Source of the DNA: Caprimulgus europaeus
Taxonomy: Eukaryota > Chordata > Aves > Caprimulgiformes > Caprimulgidae
DNA: 64,000 nucleotides
Direction: 5' to 3'
NCBI GenBank assembly: GCA_907165065.1
Contig: OU015538.1
Span: forward strand, 17,561,165 to 17,625,164
The position numbers were made by a program, and so were the translations under genes. The notes under the pieces are model-generated. The model saw nothing but the letters and a program-made list of their open reading frames with translations, ran no database searches and was not told where the DNA came from. This document shows positions 1-13,493 of this stretch, one piece after another (the first letter of the stretch is position 1; each line of letters begins with the position of its first letter).

Positions 1-2059
1 GCCACTAACTTGTGGCAAACTGTGCCATTTGTAGAGCAACAAGAACTAAATGGTAGGACTGTATTCTTCCAAAACAATTGGAGCTGATCCAGTCCTTGAA
101 TTTTTAATGGTCATTTCTATTAGTGATTAGCAGGAAACCTTAGGAAAAAACAATGAAATATTAACAGACTTCTAATATTATTAGATAATTACTAAATGTT
201 TCCAAATAACTAAAGATATTGACTGAATAATATAGCAAGGACATAAATCTCCTAGGAGCTTAGACTGTTTGTTTGACTTCACAGACCTAAGTTGTTCTAC
301 ATTTAGAGAACAGGGGACTTCAATCAAAGATGGGTTGGTTTGGTTTGGGTTGGGTTTTTTCCCCCAGAAAACTTACATTTAGTATCTGGACATTTTTCTA
401 CTTTCTTTACTCTTACTGTACATTTATTGGAATCAGAACAAGGACAAAAATCTAAAAGAAAAAGTATCCCAAAAAATGTGAGGACTTTAACCCAAGTTAA
501 GGTGCTGTTTTTCACCCTCAGCACAGGAACTTTATTTCCACTGCACGTTCTGTAAAGAACATAGAGGTAATTCTTTAAAGAAGAATGATGGTTAGTCTGC
601 TCACGCAGAGCACTGAAGTTTTACTACTGCTTTGGATAAAGTTTTATTATAATTTCCATTACAGTCTTTCATTTCTAAATCAATATAAAATAAAGGAAAA
701 GCATCTCCTCCTTTTCTTCCTTTAGCTATTCCTCTTTCAAAAGGCAGGACATGTAATCTTACAGGGAAACCCGTTTTATTTAAATACAAAGGTGATTAAC
801 CTGAAGGAGGAAGGGAAACATGTAGAGAATAAAGAAAACAGAAAAATGTCCAGATACTAAATGCAAGTTTTCCAAGGAAAAAATACAGTTTTCTAAGAAA
901 CAGTATTTGCTGTGTGTCTTTTTAATACAATTGACAGGCAGCAGAGAAAAAAGGGACTAAAGCAGAAAGCTCATTCTTCTTTTATAAACTAAATGCTGGA
1001 AAAGAAAGTGTACATATTAAAATCTAACACTGCACTCCAAGGGGAATTACAAACCCATGCCATAGCCCTCTTGTCAAAGGAATATAAACAAAACTAATTA
1101 ACTGAACTATGTTTTCATTGTAAATTTTCACAGGAAGTCATTAAAGCTGTTTTCACAATAATACATTCAGATCTATGGAAAACTCAGTCCTCCTGATTCA
1201 TTATCATTGCAATTGACAGCACTGCATGTTTGGGATACTCATTACCTTTAATGAATGCACAGATCTCCAACAATGAAATACATATCCTATACTGCAAGGT
1301 ATCCCCTTCCTTTCCAATGGCAACATTCATCTACATTCATCAGCTTAGCAAGGTAAAAGCAACAGCCACTGCAATTTAAAATACATATTCAGATAACTTA
1401 AAGATTATTTCTAAGCTTACCTCCATTTTATAACATTTCTACTTGCAGAGGCATAAAAAGCACATACCTGACTGTAGTCCAACTTAAAAACTTATCTAAT
1501 AAACAATAGAAAGAAAAAATCTTATGAGAGACAAGATAATACTTGCATGAAAAGTTCAGCTGTATTTTCAGAGAAACAAGAAACAGCTACTGAATTAGGC
1601 TTTAGTATATATACCTCAACTAAGAGTTTTGATTCAACAAGGTCTTTGTTCCTATGTCTAATTAAAGTGCATGCATGATCTCAGTGGGTTCAGTGATACC
1701 ACAGTTCAGCAGGATGGCACAAGGCACTATGGCTTGTGTTTGCTTTTCAGAACCTTTGCTGAAAACCTAGGAAAGCATTCTTGTTTGATTGTATCTTCTA
1801 CTAACCCTACCTACCTATCTCAGCTTCCATTTTCTTAACATCCTTAGTAGTATCCTGAGGTAGTCTTACTAGTACTCACACCTGAGGTGTTTGGTGCTGC
1901 CCTTTGCCTCAGTAATCACTAGCAAGGTCTTCTCTCAGTCATTGTACAGACCTGTGTCTAGTAGCAAAGCTTATGTAGGCAAGAAAACTTATTCATGATA
2001 GAGGAGGATCAAGTTAGGGACTGCTTGCATAAGCACACATACAAATCCAAGCACGAGAT
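1..2059. other. Intron sequence with no gene
   Basis: AT-rich non-coding sequence. A GT-rich patch (about 329-360) and the inverted repeat 367/829 are the only structures seen. Open frames here are short and resemble no protein I know. Confidence 0.7.
367..872. repeat. Long inverted repeat: 44-base arms at 367-410 and 829-872
   Basis: The reverse complement of 367-410 matches 829-872 at 40 of 44 positions, including an unbroken core around AATGTCCAGATACTAAATG. The arms are separated by 418 bases and a weaker similarity may extend past 872. The spacing and arms would suit a small non-autonomous DNA element or a local inverted duplication. I do not recognise the family, and no target-site duplication is obvious. 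Confidence 0.75.
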
Positions 2060-2760
2060 CAGATGGGCAGCATCCAAGGGTGTGCAAGGAGTTGAAAAAT
2101 GTCATCATGAAGACACCTTCAGTCATTTCAAAGACTGTGAGGACTGAAGGAGGCCCCATGACTAGGAAAAGGCAAATACTATGCTCATTTTCTAAAAGGC
2201 AAGAAAGAATTCAGGATAGTCAGCCCCACTTCAGTCTCAGTGGCGATTATGGAGCAAGTCTACATGGAAGTCATGTCTAAACATAAAAAGCACAAGACGA
2301 AAGAGCCATAATGGAACTAACACTAAGTAAACCATACTTGACCAACCCGAAAAAGCCTTTTATGATTAAATGGATGGCTCTGTGGATAATGGAGAGCAGT
2401 AGATATAATTTATCCTGGCTTTAGGAAGGCTTTTGAGAGTCTACCATACCATACTGGTAAGCTGAGGTGATATGGATTGGATGAGCAGAGACAAGGTGGA
2501 TAAAAACATGCCTGTACTACTGGGCTCAAAAGCTTGGACAATGATTCAAAATATAACTGGCAGCCAGTTACATGCGGTGTTACTCAGTGGTTAATACTGG
2601 GGCTAATACAATTTGACATCTTCATCAACCACTGGAATGAAGAGATTCAGTGCTGTGCATCTTCAGCAAGTTTGTGAATGACACCAAATTGGAGGAAGCA
2701 ACTAAGGTGCTGTAAGGCAGAGCTGGCTATCCACCCTTGCTTAGGACTTGCTGCCTTCTA
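2060..2760 (+). mobile_element. Old CR1 LINE fragment, reverse-transcriptase region
   Basis: Ordered blocks match the CR1 ORF2 reverse-transcriptase region on the plus strand. In order they correspond to the segment before the palm domain (around 2200-2280), the GRAVDI-like stretch and the 'shared-Phe' region (2395-2440). Next comes the GLDE-type segment (about 2470-2500). The block before the catalytic motif follows (2600-2660), then the segment reading AGKF-like with 'DDTKL' decayed (around 2665-2695). Many stops and indels break the frame, so it is a dead, ancient copy. The 3' boundary is uncertain and similarity fades between 2720 and 2990. Confidence 0.8.
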
Positions 2761-5700
2761 AGGGAACTGCAGCATAGGTAGAAAGGTGAATAAGAATTTT
2801 TTCAATGGCGAGTCTGTTTAGCAAAAACTAAAAGTTGTAGTGCTATAGCTAAATTTAGACTTCGGATAGCTGCAGACTCTCACAGAAGGAATCTAGATTC
2901 CAAGACAAAGGTCATTTTAGAACAACTGGAATGCTGTGAGGACAGAAGAAAAATATAACTTATAGCAGCAATCCTGGCTGTGAAAAGATCCCTTTATAAC
3001 TCTTTTTTTCTCCTTAGTAGCTTATAAAAGAAGCCTATAAATTAACACAAAATCAAAACCAAACATAATTCCATTTTTCTCTCTTTCCTCCTTAAGCAGA
3101 ATACTTCCTTGGAGAATCAAATAATAAGTGACATACATTACACTCTAATCCTCTAACTGGTCCATATCCCTCCCTCAGGTTGGGTTTTTAAATAAAATGG
3201 GAAAAGAAATTACTTCTTAAAGTAAGAAGATACATTTTCCCAGCTGCCACATACCTACAAAGTTGGTTTCGCAGAAGTAATGAACGATCTCCTTAAGGCT
3301 ATCCATTTATTTACATAACACATTCACATCTCGCAGCCTTTTTGAAGGAGCTCTCCTAAATGTTTGGGTTTTTTTTTTTTTTTCCCAAAATAATATACAC
3401 TAAGCTATGCTCATTCAGTGATTGTTACCATTTTACAGACAAGCATATATTTCTCTGTCTTTTAAATGCCAAAATTTCTTTCACAGGGAAGACAAAACTC
3501 AATTCCTTTTTTTGTTTTATTGCAATAAAACCAGTACTAAGCCTACTCTCTATTTTAGCACTTGCAGTTGTCCAGTCACACCTCTAGTTCTTACACTTGC
3601 CAACACAAGGATAAGTGCTATTTGTTACAGCCCTTCACGTGAAAGAAATCTCACAGAGGCATTTGCCACTATGTTCTTCTTTCCTCTACTTGTTTGAAAT
3701 GTTTCAATTCACATTTTTACTATCTTTTTTTTCTTTATTGAAATTTAACATATTAAAAATATTAACTCGCCAATAAAAATGAAAATACAAGTTTTGGACT
3801 TGAAGAAAGATGTTCAAAAGTAGAGAGGATCAAAAATCTTCAAACTTCTTTGAATTAAGAACTGTTTATTTCACCATTAGTGGATTATCATGCTAGAAAC
3901 AACTTCTTACAAAACCATACAGTCACTACTAGCACAGAATATTACAAGAAGTTCTGAAATCTATGCTTGCAACTCTGTACAGAAGAAAAATACAATGCAA
4001 TCAGGCACTAACATACTAAATATAATGGGTTTAAGCTGTCTTTTGAATTTCCTGGATCACTTCAAGATCCCTTTCTTCATCTGTTTTTTCCCATCATATT
4101 TTTAAATCCTCTTTGGTTTATTTCCAGATTAAATATTTTTATAAAAATCTCACCATCTGCAACTCTCATCTCCAAAAAGGAAGCTAAATATGTTTGTAAA
4201 AGCAGGATTACTTATGAGGATTTGGAAAGGAATTGAATACATAGAAAATTAGGAAGAGATGTACTCACCTGCCCTGGGAGTGAGGTGGGGGGGAAATTGA
4301 TTTCATCTTCTTGTTTACTGAACTCAAATCTATTTTTAACTAGGGAGATTAAAAACTGATTTTCAGCACCATGGGAAGTGCTGAATACAAAAAAAGGAAA
4401 ACCAGGAGCACTTATATCTGCTTTGAAAAGGATGAATTGTATCACCAGGGTGAGAAAGAGCAAATGAAATACTATGGAAAGAAGCAGAAAATATTTTTTT
4501 CCATTGACATTTCTTTTTATGTAAAAGTTAAGGGATGAGTTGTCCCAAACCTACTCGAATTGCTAGCTTGAAAAATAGGGAAGACGGGAAGATGAGGCAA
4601 AGATCAGCTGATGTGCCTCCTCCTCTGAAATCAAAGTAGCAGAGTATAGCATCTGAGGGAAGTAGAGCTTAAAACTTCACCCTTCAAAGGAGATGTAAAC
4701 TTAGTCCTATAAAGGTGACACTTGCAGTAGGATAGCAGTGGAGATCTCTGGTGAGATTGGGTGGGCTGGGCAAAGAAGGCAGAAGGAATTGTTCACTTGT
4801 ACAAGCACCCTAAGGAGCACACTATACGCACAGAAATCCTAGTTAGTGTCCACAGGTGTACATAAGCTTTCTCCCATTTTCAGAGGAGCAACAACCAAGA
4901 GGAGTGGGGAGTACTCAGTGCAGAGGGCTGCCAAAACACTTTCTCTGTGACTGCAAAACCCGTGACAAAGTAACATGCAGTGTATTTGCATAGACTTATG
5001 ACATATATTCACTCTTTAAGGTTCAGGTTTCCATTTATTGACTTTTTTTACCCCTGTAAAAAAGAGCAAAAAAATATAGTGGCAGATAAGGAAACATAAG
5101 TCAAGTTGATAGATAGGGCTGCCAACAAATTAAATTTGTGATTTGTATTTTAAACCATTTTACAGTGGGATGCTGACCACAGGCAGATGGCAGAAATAGT
5201 TGCACTTACTTTGACTAGAGAGGCCTTGAAGGTGAAGTACAGTGAAGGTCACAGAAATATGGGAGAAAGCAGAAGACAAGCTTTCTCTGATGCAAACTAA
5301 TTGTGAAAGGACCAGCTGTTGTACAAACTGCATTGACTGACTAGTACAGCATAAATTCATCCAACCTACGAAAGGATTCCCCATTAGGCCTTCATAGGTT
5401 ATGTAGCCACAAAGTATCTTGACTTATGGTACTGAAAACATATTCTTTATGTAGCTCAACTTAGACTATGTATGATTACCTACGGCAATTCTTTGACACA
5501 ATTCTCTAGTAACTTGCAAATTGATTTACAAGTTAAAAGCACATCAACAAGATTTCATTTAGATCAGTACAAACCCAGTTTACTGCAAAATCCACTAGTT
5601 GTTCTTTTTTTCATAAAAATCTATCAGATTTCTATATATTTTAAAAAATCTCCCAAAATACTTTACAAGCTCATGTATGACATTGTGAAGGTCAAAAAGC

Positions 5701-8700
5701 TTGAGCCACTAAGTTCAGGAATACGATAGAACCTACATCAACACGTTCAACTATATTAAAGCATAAAGTATCTCCACTACAAGAAACCAAAATATCCTAG
5801 AAGTAATAAAGGCTTGTCTGACATCTGTTCACTTTGAAAATTCAGCAAATCAAATCTCAGAAAAGCAGAAAAAAATACTTAAAAGGATAATGCATGAAAT
5901 CTTGAAGACAAATTACTCATTTAAGGTTAGGTAACTTGCTTTAGAAAGAAACAGTTGTATTATCATTAGGACAAAGTTCTTATAATCATATGGCCACCTG
6001 TATAAAACATTCAGCTACCTCAACTTTAATGAACATTTTATCTTCTAGACTCAATTCACTACCCTTAGAACTGACAAGTCCTCTTGGTCTTCCACTTAAA
6101 ACCCTGTTCACTTGGGGAAGAAGAGAAAGCTGAATGACTTTTTTAGTCCAAGTGCTCCCTTTCTATCTTCCTCCCTTCCTTTTCCCAGATTCTTCTTTTC
6201 ATTCCAGTTTACAGACTACCTCCTTTAAAAACAGAAGTTATATGTCCTTCCCAACTTCACAAGTGTCCAAGAACAACCCAGTGAGTTAGTCTAATTGAAT
6301 TATTTTGTTTTTTCTGAAGCATGTTAAGTTGCAAGCCTTTGTTTTGCTATCATAACCTCAGGCTACAGTAAATGAATTCTCAGCTACCTTTGAAGGGAGA
6401 GATGAAGTAAAATTCCCCAAGTGCAAAATCAAACAGAAAAGAAAGCCTCTTCTGGTTTGCTTGAAATATACATCTTGTCCTGCTGTTCCTTTAATGTTTT
6501 CTTTTATGATAAGAATCAGTGAAGGGCAGGTAGAGGGTTTTTTGTCCCCCTCCTACAAGTACCAGTTTATTACAAAAGCATATTGATAACTGCAAACCAT
6601 TGTAACTCAGATTAATCCACTTGTTTACGTCAGATCAATCCACTTATTTATGTGTCAGATCAGACAAGAGTAGGTTTTCTTCTTTGGCTTCCCACACTCT
6701 CCTAACATTTTAACACATTTTTGAGCATCGCTATGAAGCAAGAGCCTCCTGTGGTTAGTTTGTTGATACTGGATTCTTCTTTTATTTTATTTTTTTTTTC
6801 CTTAAGCTGCACAGTCTGGCTGGCATTCAGTTGAAACTAATGAAGAATGATTTTTAAATTGCCAATGCATCATTATCTAAGACGAACACTTAAAAACAAA
6901 CCAGGTCTCTGCACTTAGTCACTCATTTCACAGCTCAGAACTGTTCCACCACTTAAACTGCCTTGACATGTGGAAACATTTGCAAATGCCCACAGGCTTC
7001 TAAAGAGTTCCTCCCCAGACCAAATTAAATCTCAGGCAATGAAACAGCTCCTTTTAATAGTAGCCACTTTCTAACCAACTCTAAATACCCCCACAACCCA
7101 TCTGGAAAAAATAAGAACTTGTATTCCTTTAGGTTATAATGAGAGATCTGATAAGTTAGAAGCTAAGAGGTCAAGTTCACTATTTAAGAAATACATACTT
7201 GAAAACTCAGGACCATAAATTTTAATTTATTTTTTTTTTACAAATAAGAAGAATCCTTTTGTGCTTCTGATCAGAAAATGAATATTAGAGTTTACACTTG
7301 AAAATTTCTGTGTGAGAATGTAGTGAAACTGAAGTTGGCAGCAATAGTAACTACACCATGGGGCCTCTGAGTCCAACTTCATCATCGTTAGGAAATTCAC
7401 CAGGACACAAAGTGGGAAACAGTTGCCTAAACATCAGTCTGTAATACCATTACAGCTGCCCTAAGTTGTCTTGGCTGAACACCATGTACCAACCAAGAAG
7501 GGTACAGATCTTCTGTAGATCCCATGTAAAACCTGTTATCCGCACGCTCATGTTTCAGATATACTCAGGCAGCAAAAATAGCACTATGTAGTACTCATCA
7601 GAAATTTGAGTAATAATTCTAAAGTCACACACAACCCCTTCCCCATCCCCTCACCTTCCTTCCCCTCTCCTTAGTCCCACTCCACTGTTCACAGAAACTA
7701 TGAGTGTATTTGTGTGTCACAATGAGGACAGAAGTTCTCAGCTGAAAGCTTCTTGAAGACAACTCAGGGGACAAAAATGCTTCCTTCCTAGGAAAGGCTA
7801 GGAAATGACAGAATACTGTATCGATGTCCTGTGCCTCCCAGTAAACTTGTCAGAATTTAGCCTGAGAAAAGCGGGCAAGGCAAGGAATGCTTTCTGCACT
7901 ATAAATTATTTAAACTTGAACATTAACATTGATTTATGTATCAAATATTTTCAAGTTTTGATTGTTTTGGGGGGACTAGAGAAGGGGAAACCAGCAATGT
8001 TTAAAGCCTTAGCAAAGGCTTTTAAAACTGTATGCTATTAAAAGCTGTGGGCTGTTGTGAGATGTATCTTAACTATTTTAAAACAACTGAGAGTCTGAGT
8101 GGGTAATAGGCAACCACCCAGTAAATGTTTTAATTTTTTAAAACATAAAGGTTGCCACTCCCAGGAGAACAACACAAAGGTGCTGTACCAATGAACACAA
8201 TTAGAAGGCATAAACAAAACCAGTGATCATTAATTAGGGGAAATATAAGAATTCCCCCTACATATATCCATATGGAGCCTTGCGTAACGTGACAACTCAC
8301 AGAGGGTTAAACTGAAGGTCTACAGCACCTCAGGCAGATCTCCCAGCATCAAATGCAGATGCAAGGAAATACCCATGGAAAAAACCACAGCCAGGATGCA
8401 GAGGTATTTCCTTACCTTATCATGGCAAAGAGGGGCGAGGTACCCACCCTGGAGGTTTGTACCTCAGACTTCAAGAGACAAGTGGCTGCATTTTAAACTC
8501 CAGATACCAGTAAAAATTGTGAACAGTACTTCTACTTCTTATCTCATTATGTACCAAAATTGTTACAAATCATTTTAATCTATCACAAGGAATAACTTCT
8601 GATTTTACAGTCTTTACAATATTCAAAATCTTGATATATTGTTTTTAAATCAGATATGAGAGCTCTGAGCTACTATACCTAGAAGTAAATTCAATTAAAT

Positions 8701-11700
8701 GCTCTTTTTTGCATATCTTAAAGCAAAGCTCAGAAAATTCCCATTCTATTTTGAGTTCAGTATCTGACATTATATGCAAAAACCTGCTGGAAATGAAGTT
8801 TGCTGTAAGAGTCTATTTAATGAGCCATAAAATATAGCAGTATTCAGCACTACTTAAACTAAATTTTAGTAGTTTTTCTGAATTGTTTTTTTAGCTATTT
8901 GCATGGTTTGACACCTGTAGAACAAGAAAGGCAGACTGGTAATAAAATAGGATTTCTGTACACTTCTTTTAATTAGTGTTGGTGCAACCATTCAAAGCTT
9001 TCTAATAAAAAAAAAATTATGCTGGTTAATATAGCTTGATATACTCTAATTAATATAATTTGCAATACTAATTTTGCTTGACTAAAGCTTTTAATAAGAT
9101 CTTGACATTTCTATAAATAAATAGGCTGTTTGCAGGAACTTTGATGACTTTATGTCACTCTACAAATAACAGAGCCAATTTGTCAACTACTTCTTGTGAT
9201 CACAGTTACTCAATATTATGTGTTTGGACATTGAAGAAAGTAAATGTTCCCTTAGGAAGAGTGTCTGCTTTGTACAGTGACAGAAAGTATCAATAATTCA
9301 TAACTATGTATTAAGTTTACTGCTTTAGACCCATGTGCTATGAGCACTGTCATATTATAGTTTGCACTATAGTAAATATATACCAACGTTTAAATCAGTA
9401 GTAAAATCCAGTTGGTTGCCTTTATTAATTAACAATTTTCAGTCAAAACTCTTCCCCTCTCTGCCTACAAAAAGCAACATCTCACTTCTACCAGCTGCCA
9501 AGTTGAAGGGAAACTTCCATTACAACACACACTTCAAATAGTGAAAGAGTCACCCTTCAGGCTTTCAGCCCCCTGCATATTTGCCCTGAAACAACTGTCA
9601 CGCTTTCAAAACCCTGAGACAATTCTCCTACTGTCTTCAAAAAAATCTGAAACATGTTGCTAATATATTTGTATATAAATATATCAACTAGCATAAAATC
9701 CTAGATTAGCCTCTCATGAGCTAAACAATGTCAAAATGTAATAATATCTTTTAACTTGCTCGTGAAGTAGTGAGTTGGGTAGAGACACATAGCTATTTGG
9801 AGAGGTCCCTTTCTGGAGATAATTAAAGTAGCTCTACAGTCTCACAGCCAGCAATTCCCTGTTCAAGTTTCTTCCCAAATAACACTTCTCTTTTCCTCAG
9901 TTCAGGCTGTTCAGCCAACACCAGCTCTTGTTTCACCCTTATTGTTAGCAACAAGTAAGGAGGAGGTAATTTGCACTGGAGACTAGAGTGGTGGTTAGCT
10001 GTTCCCATCCTTTGGAGAGCTAAACAGGAGAAATACTTGTTCTGGGAAAGAAGGGAGAAGATAAATGCGGTTTTTATAGGAAGCAGCACCCAAATACTCC
10101 TAGGAGTTGAAATCTTCAGATAAAAACAACTTGTGTACAAACTAGATGCTGAAAATCCATCTTTGGTCGAATATTTCCAAATTTCCTGCTCTTTCAGACA
10201 AGCATGCGTTTCAGCTGTTATGTTTGCAAAAAGCTGCTCTTTTTTTTTTCCATTCTCCATACGTAGATTTATTTGGGAAAATGTCCAGTGTTGACCCAAA
10301 GCAACATTCTTGCATGTTTCATAAACTCCAGGTAAAAAGCAATAATCATTTATTTTTTAGCTTTTTTCATTAGTCAATGTTGAGTATAGCCACACACATA
10401 CACACAAAAATACAGAAGGATAAAGATTTGTCATTTTCCATCCCACTGTGATTTGATTCTATATATGCTGATTATGAGAAAATAATTTATTTGGATTTAA
10501 TGTTCATTCAATTTTTTCAGATCTATATCAGGACTGTGACAGAATATCCCAAAAGTATAGTTCCTCAGAAGATAAACACAACTTGTACTTATCTTTATGG
10601 TGATGTAAAAACACTTTAAGGTGGACAAATACTAACATGCCTTCTGGTAAAATCAACAACCTTTCAACTGAAGAAAGAAAATTGTGCCTGTGTGTTGGGA
10701 CAGTTTGTGGGAAGGAAATGTGATTAAAAATTGAAAAAGCAGAAAGATTTCCCCCCTCTGATTATTGTGAAAGACTGCAGACAAGCAACATGATGTGCTT
10801 GCAATCGAACACTCCCTGTAAATTCAGATCTCAATATAATAAGTCTGTACAGTATGCAAAAATTTGATCATAGGATCTGGGATTCTCCTCTCCAATATAA
10901 ATAATGAAAGATACACTTGCATGAAAGCATCATTGAGAAGAAAGAGGTTTAAAACAGGACAAGCAAAACACATCAAGCAAACTAAAAACAAACTTTCCTT
11001 TTACCAGATGTTGACTTGAAAACAGTGCAAAAATTCCCTCACAGCCTTAATCACTGTCAGCCAAGCAAAGGTAAGACCAGTAGGGCTGGATTACAGACTG
11101 CAAAGCTCAAGTTTCACTGTTTTGAAGTGTTTGTTCTACCTGTCCTGTTTTAAGTAGTATTAGTCTGTTTCTTGCTTAGTCTTGCTGACCTTGGAAAAAG
11201 GTGGATATGTGTACATTTTCTTGTATGGATAGTCCCCACATCTTAATCTTCACCTTTTTCTCTGAAATACAGAAGTTGTTGAAAGTAATGGGTTGTCACC
11301 TTTCTGGTTTCAAAAGAATGAAGAGCTGGAAAAAATAGAAAATCCATTTGACTGTCCATCCATGAAGGGAGAGGTTAATACTGGTCTGCTCAAGGTAAAT
11401 ACATGATGGCCATCTAACCACAGATTGAAAAAAGTCTTCATAAATTTGAGATAGTTTCCTTGGAATAATTAATGTCTTTCATTACCCCTCATTGATCAAC
11501 TATCTTTAGTGGTGAAACTAGGACCACTATCTGTAAACCTTGCCAAGTCTGAGATGCGTCACTGCCATACAGGAAAATTTCAGATCAACAGCCACAATAT
11601 CAACAGAAAGCTTCTAAACATCTTAAGAAAAATAGGAGTATTGGCAATCAGATATATGGATTTTTTTTTATTTTCTTAATATTAACCTTTTTAAGATATC

Positions 11701-12892
11701 AAAAACATTTTTATCTTGCAGATTGGTATATACGGAAGATGAAACTGCACAAAGACTTCCTCTCTATGCCTGGGGAAAAATAATACCAACAGATATCGGT
11801 ACTATCAATACAATTGCTGCCCCGCTGTTTTAATCTGTTTGCAACAGGATTGTTGCACAGTAGTCCATGGAAAATAGCTGCTGCAGTTTGCTGACTTTCA
11901 AATGCTTTTTGTTCTAGGTGGTTTTTTGCTGTTTGTTTTCTGTTGCTCTGTTTAAAAGTTGGAGCAAATTCAGCAGACATATAGAAAGAACATAAACCAT
12001 AGATGACTAGTTCCTATTCCTGCCCAGACAGAAAGATATATTCTGACTACAGAAATAGGCTACATTGGAACAGACATCTCCAAAAGTTATAGGAACCCTC
12101 CTGAAGAGTGTCATCATTTATCTGCTGTTATGCCTACACAAATCATTCTATTGACTGTAGAAAAGAAGCACATGCGTAATTCACTCTCTCATTAAACCCT
12201 CTTAAGTCAACATTAACACCTCTTCTTATATCATGGAGCTCCTCAGAATACTCACTAGCATATGTTACACTAAAGACTTGATTTAATGTATGTACGGGAT
12301 ATTATGATCCTTAATTGTCCTTTTCACATTCTGATTTCATATCTGAGAGGTAAATACTTTAGAGCAAGAACAAATCCATCTGTTTCTCACTTCAAGTCAG
12401 GTATTTGAAAAACATGTCAAATGACAACAAAACATGCACCTCAGATTCATCTAGTTGTCAGGTAATATCAATCTAAATATTAAATGTACCTTTATTCCTC
12501 CACCACAGTCTGTAGCTATAATTTTCTGGTACTTAAGCATGAAACACTGTCTAAAGTACTAACAGATATTTCAATACTGTCTATAAGCTTGGTTCTGTTC
12601 ATCAAAAAATACGTAAGGTACTTCAGAAAACCCAGAGGCAGCATAGTCAAAGATATGGGATGCTTTTTGTACCAGGGACAGCAAACAAACTATTCCTCTT
12701 CTGCCAGAAGGGTTCACTTTGGAGTGTGTGACATAAAACCTTCCAACTGTGTGGCACAGGGAAGGCAAAGTTTGCCTGTTTACTGTGTTTGCTCTGTACT
12801 GGAACAGGAGTAGAAGAACTTATGGGGGCATAAAGGGAAACTACCAAGCAATGAGTGAAAAACAAAACAAGTGGCTTGTTCAGATGCTCTGC
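2761..12892. other. Intron sequence with no gene
   Basis: AT-rich non-coding sequence. It contains an imperfect tandem repeat (6608-6662) and short homopolymer runs. The longest open frame outside the protocadherin and the minisatellite is on the minus strand at 9823-10299 (158 codons). It shows no recognisable domain and is probably chance. No exon or transposon could be identified. Confidence 0.65.
6608..6662 (+). repeat. Imperfect tandem repeat, units of 23-25 bases
   Basis: Two units beginning CAGATTAATCCACTTGTTTA and CAGATCAATCCACTTATTTA are followed by a third partial CAGATCA. The first unit contains TAATCC, the core of OTX/PITX-type homeodomain sites, and the second the related CAATCC. 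Regulatory function is speculation. Confidence 0.7.
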
Positions 12893-12995
12893 AGTTAAAT
12901 TGTGGAATTTATTGACACAGAAAGTTATGGATGTTGTGGGTTCAAAAAAGAACCCTGGACTAAATTGTGAAAGTAAAATACATTAAAAGCTGTAA
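12893..12995 (+). mobile_element. Probable ancient CR1-like LINE 3' fragment
   Basis: The stretch TTAAATTGTGGAATTTATTG, followed after a few bases by AAGTTATGGATG and TTCAAAAAAGAACCCTGGAC, has the layout of the last coding part of older CR1/L3-type LINEs. There the text encodes a tryptophan-asparagine/leucine-rich end followed by 'FK..LD'. The match may continue weakly to about 13115 (AGACCAGCAGCACACTGGC). It is recognised by eye only. Confidence 0.45.
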
Positions 12996-13370
12996 GAATC
13001 AAAGCCAGAACTAAGACACACTATCATAAGCCGATAATAATCCCTTCTGCCTTTCCCACTTTTTTGCGGGAGTTCCTTGTGAGACCAGCAGCACACTGGC
13101 ACACAAAGCTGAAAGACAATGAGTTTGGGATGGGCAAAAGCATGTAATAGACTCGAATTATAACATACAGTGAAAATGCATTTGAGGTTTGTCTTGACTA
13201 CCTGCAGCTTTGAACATGCATCAGTCCTCTCAAGCTAACAACGCAGTAAAGTTGAAATCCAAATGGAGTTTAGAGCTGATCTACCAACAACTTGTGTGCT
13301 TTCTTCAGTGTGGGTTTTTAATACTAGATTGCTAATGTGTCAGATACTTCATGGGAAAAAAACAAAACAT

Positions 13371-13493
13371 CTTTTTTTTTTTCTTTTTTCTTTTTTTTTC
13401 TTTTTTCCTTTTTTTCTTTTTTTCTTTTTTTTTCCTTTTTTCTTTTTTTTCTGTTTTCTTTTTTTTTTCTTTTCTTCCTCCCCCACCCACCTA
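13371..13493 (+). repeat. Long pyrimidine tract (T-rich with interspersed C)
   Basis: About 120 bases of T runs broken by single or double C, with one G at 13453, ending in a C-rich stretch. The complementary strand is almost all purine. The tract gives rise to meaningless open frames of F (plus) or K (minus). It could form triplex (H-) DNA; it is not a gene. Confidence 0.95.

Noticed and set aside
9823-10299. Minus-strand open frame of 158 codons
   Set aside because: It shows no domain, signal peptide or family resemblance and lies in intron. For an AT-rich window of this size, an open frame of this length is uncommon but possible by chance. Conservation of the frame in relatives would change this view.
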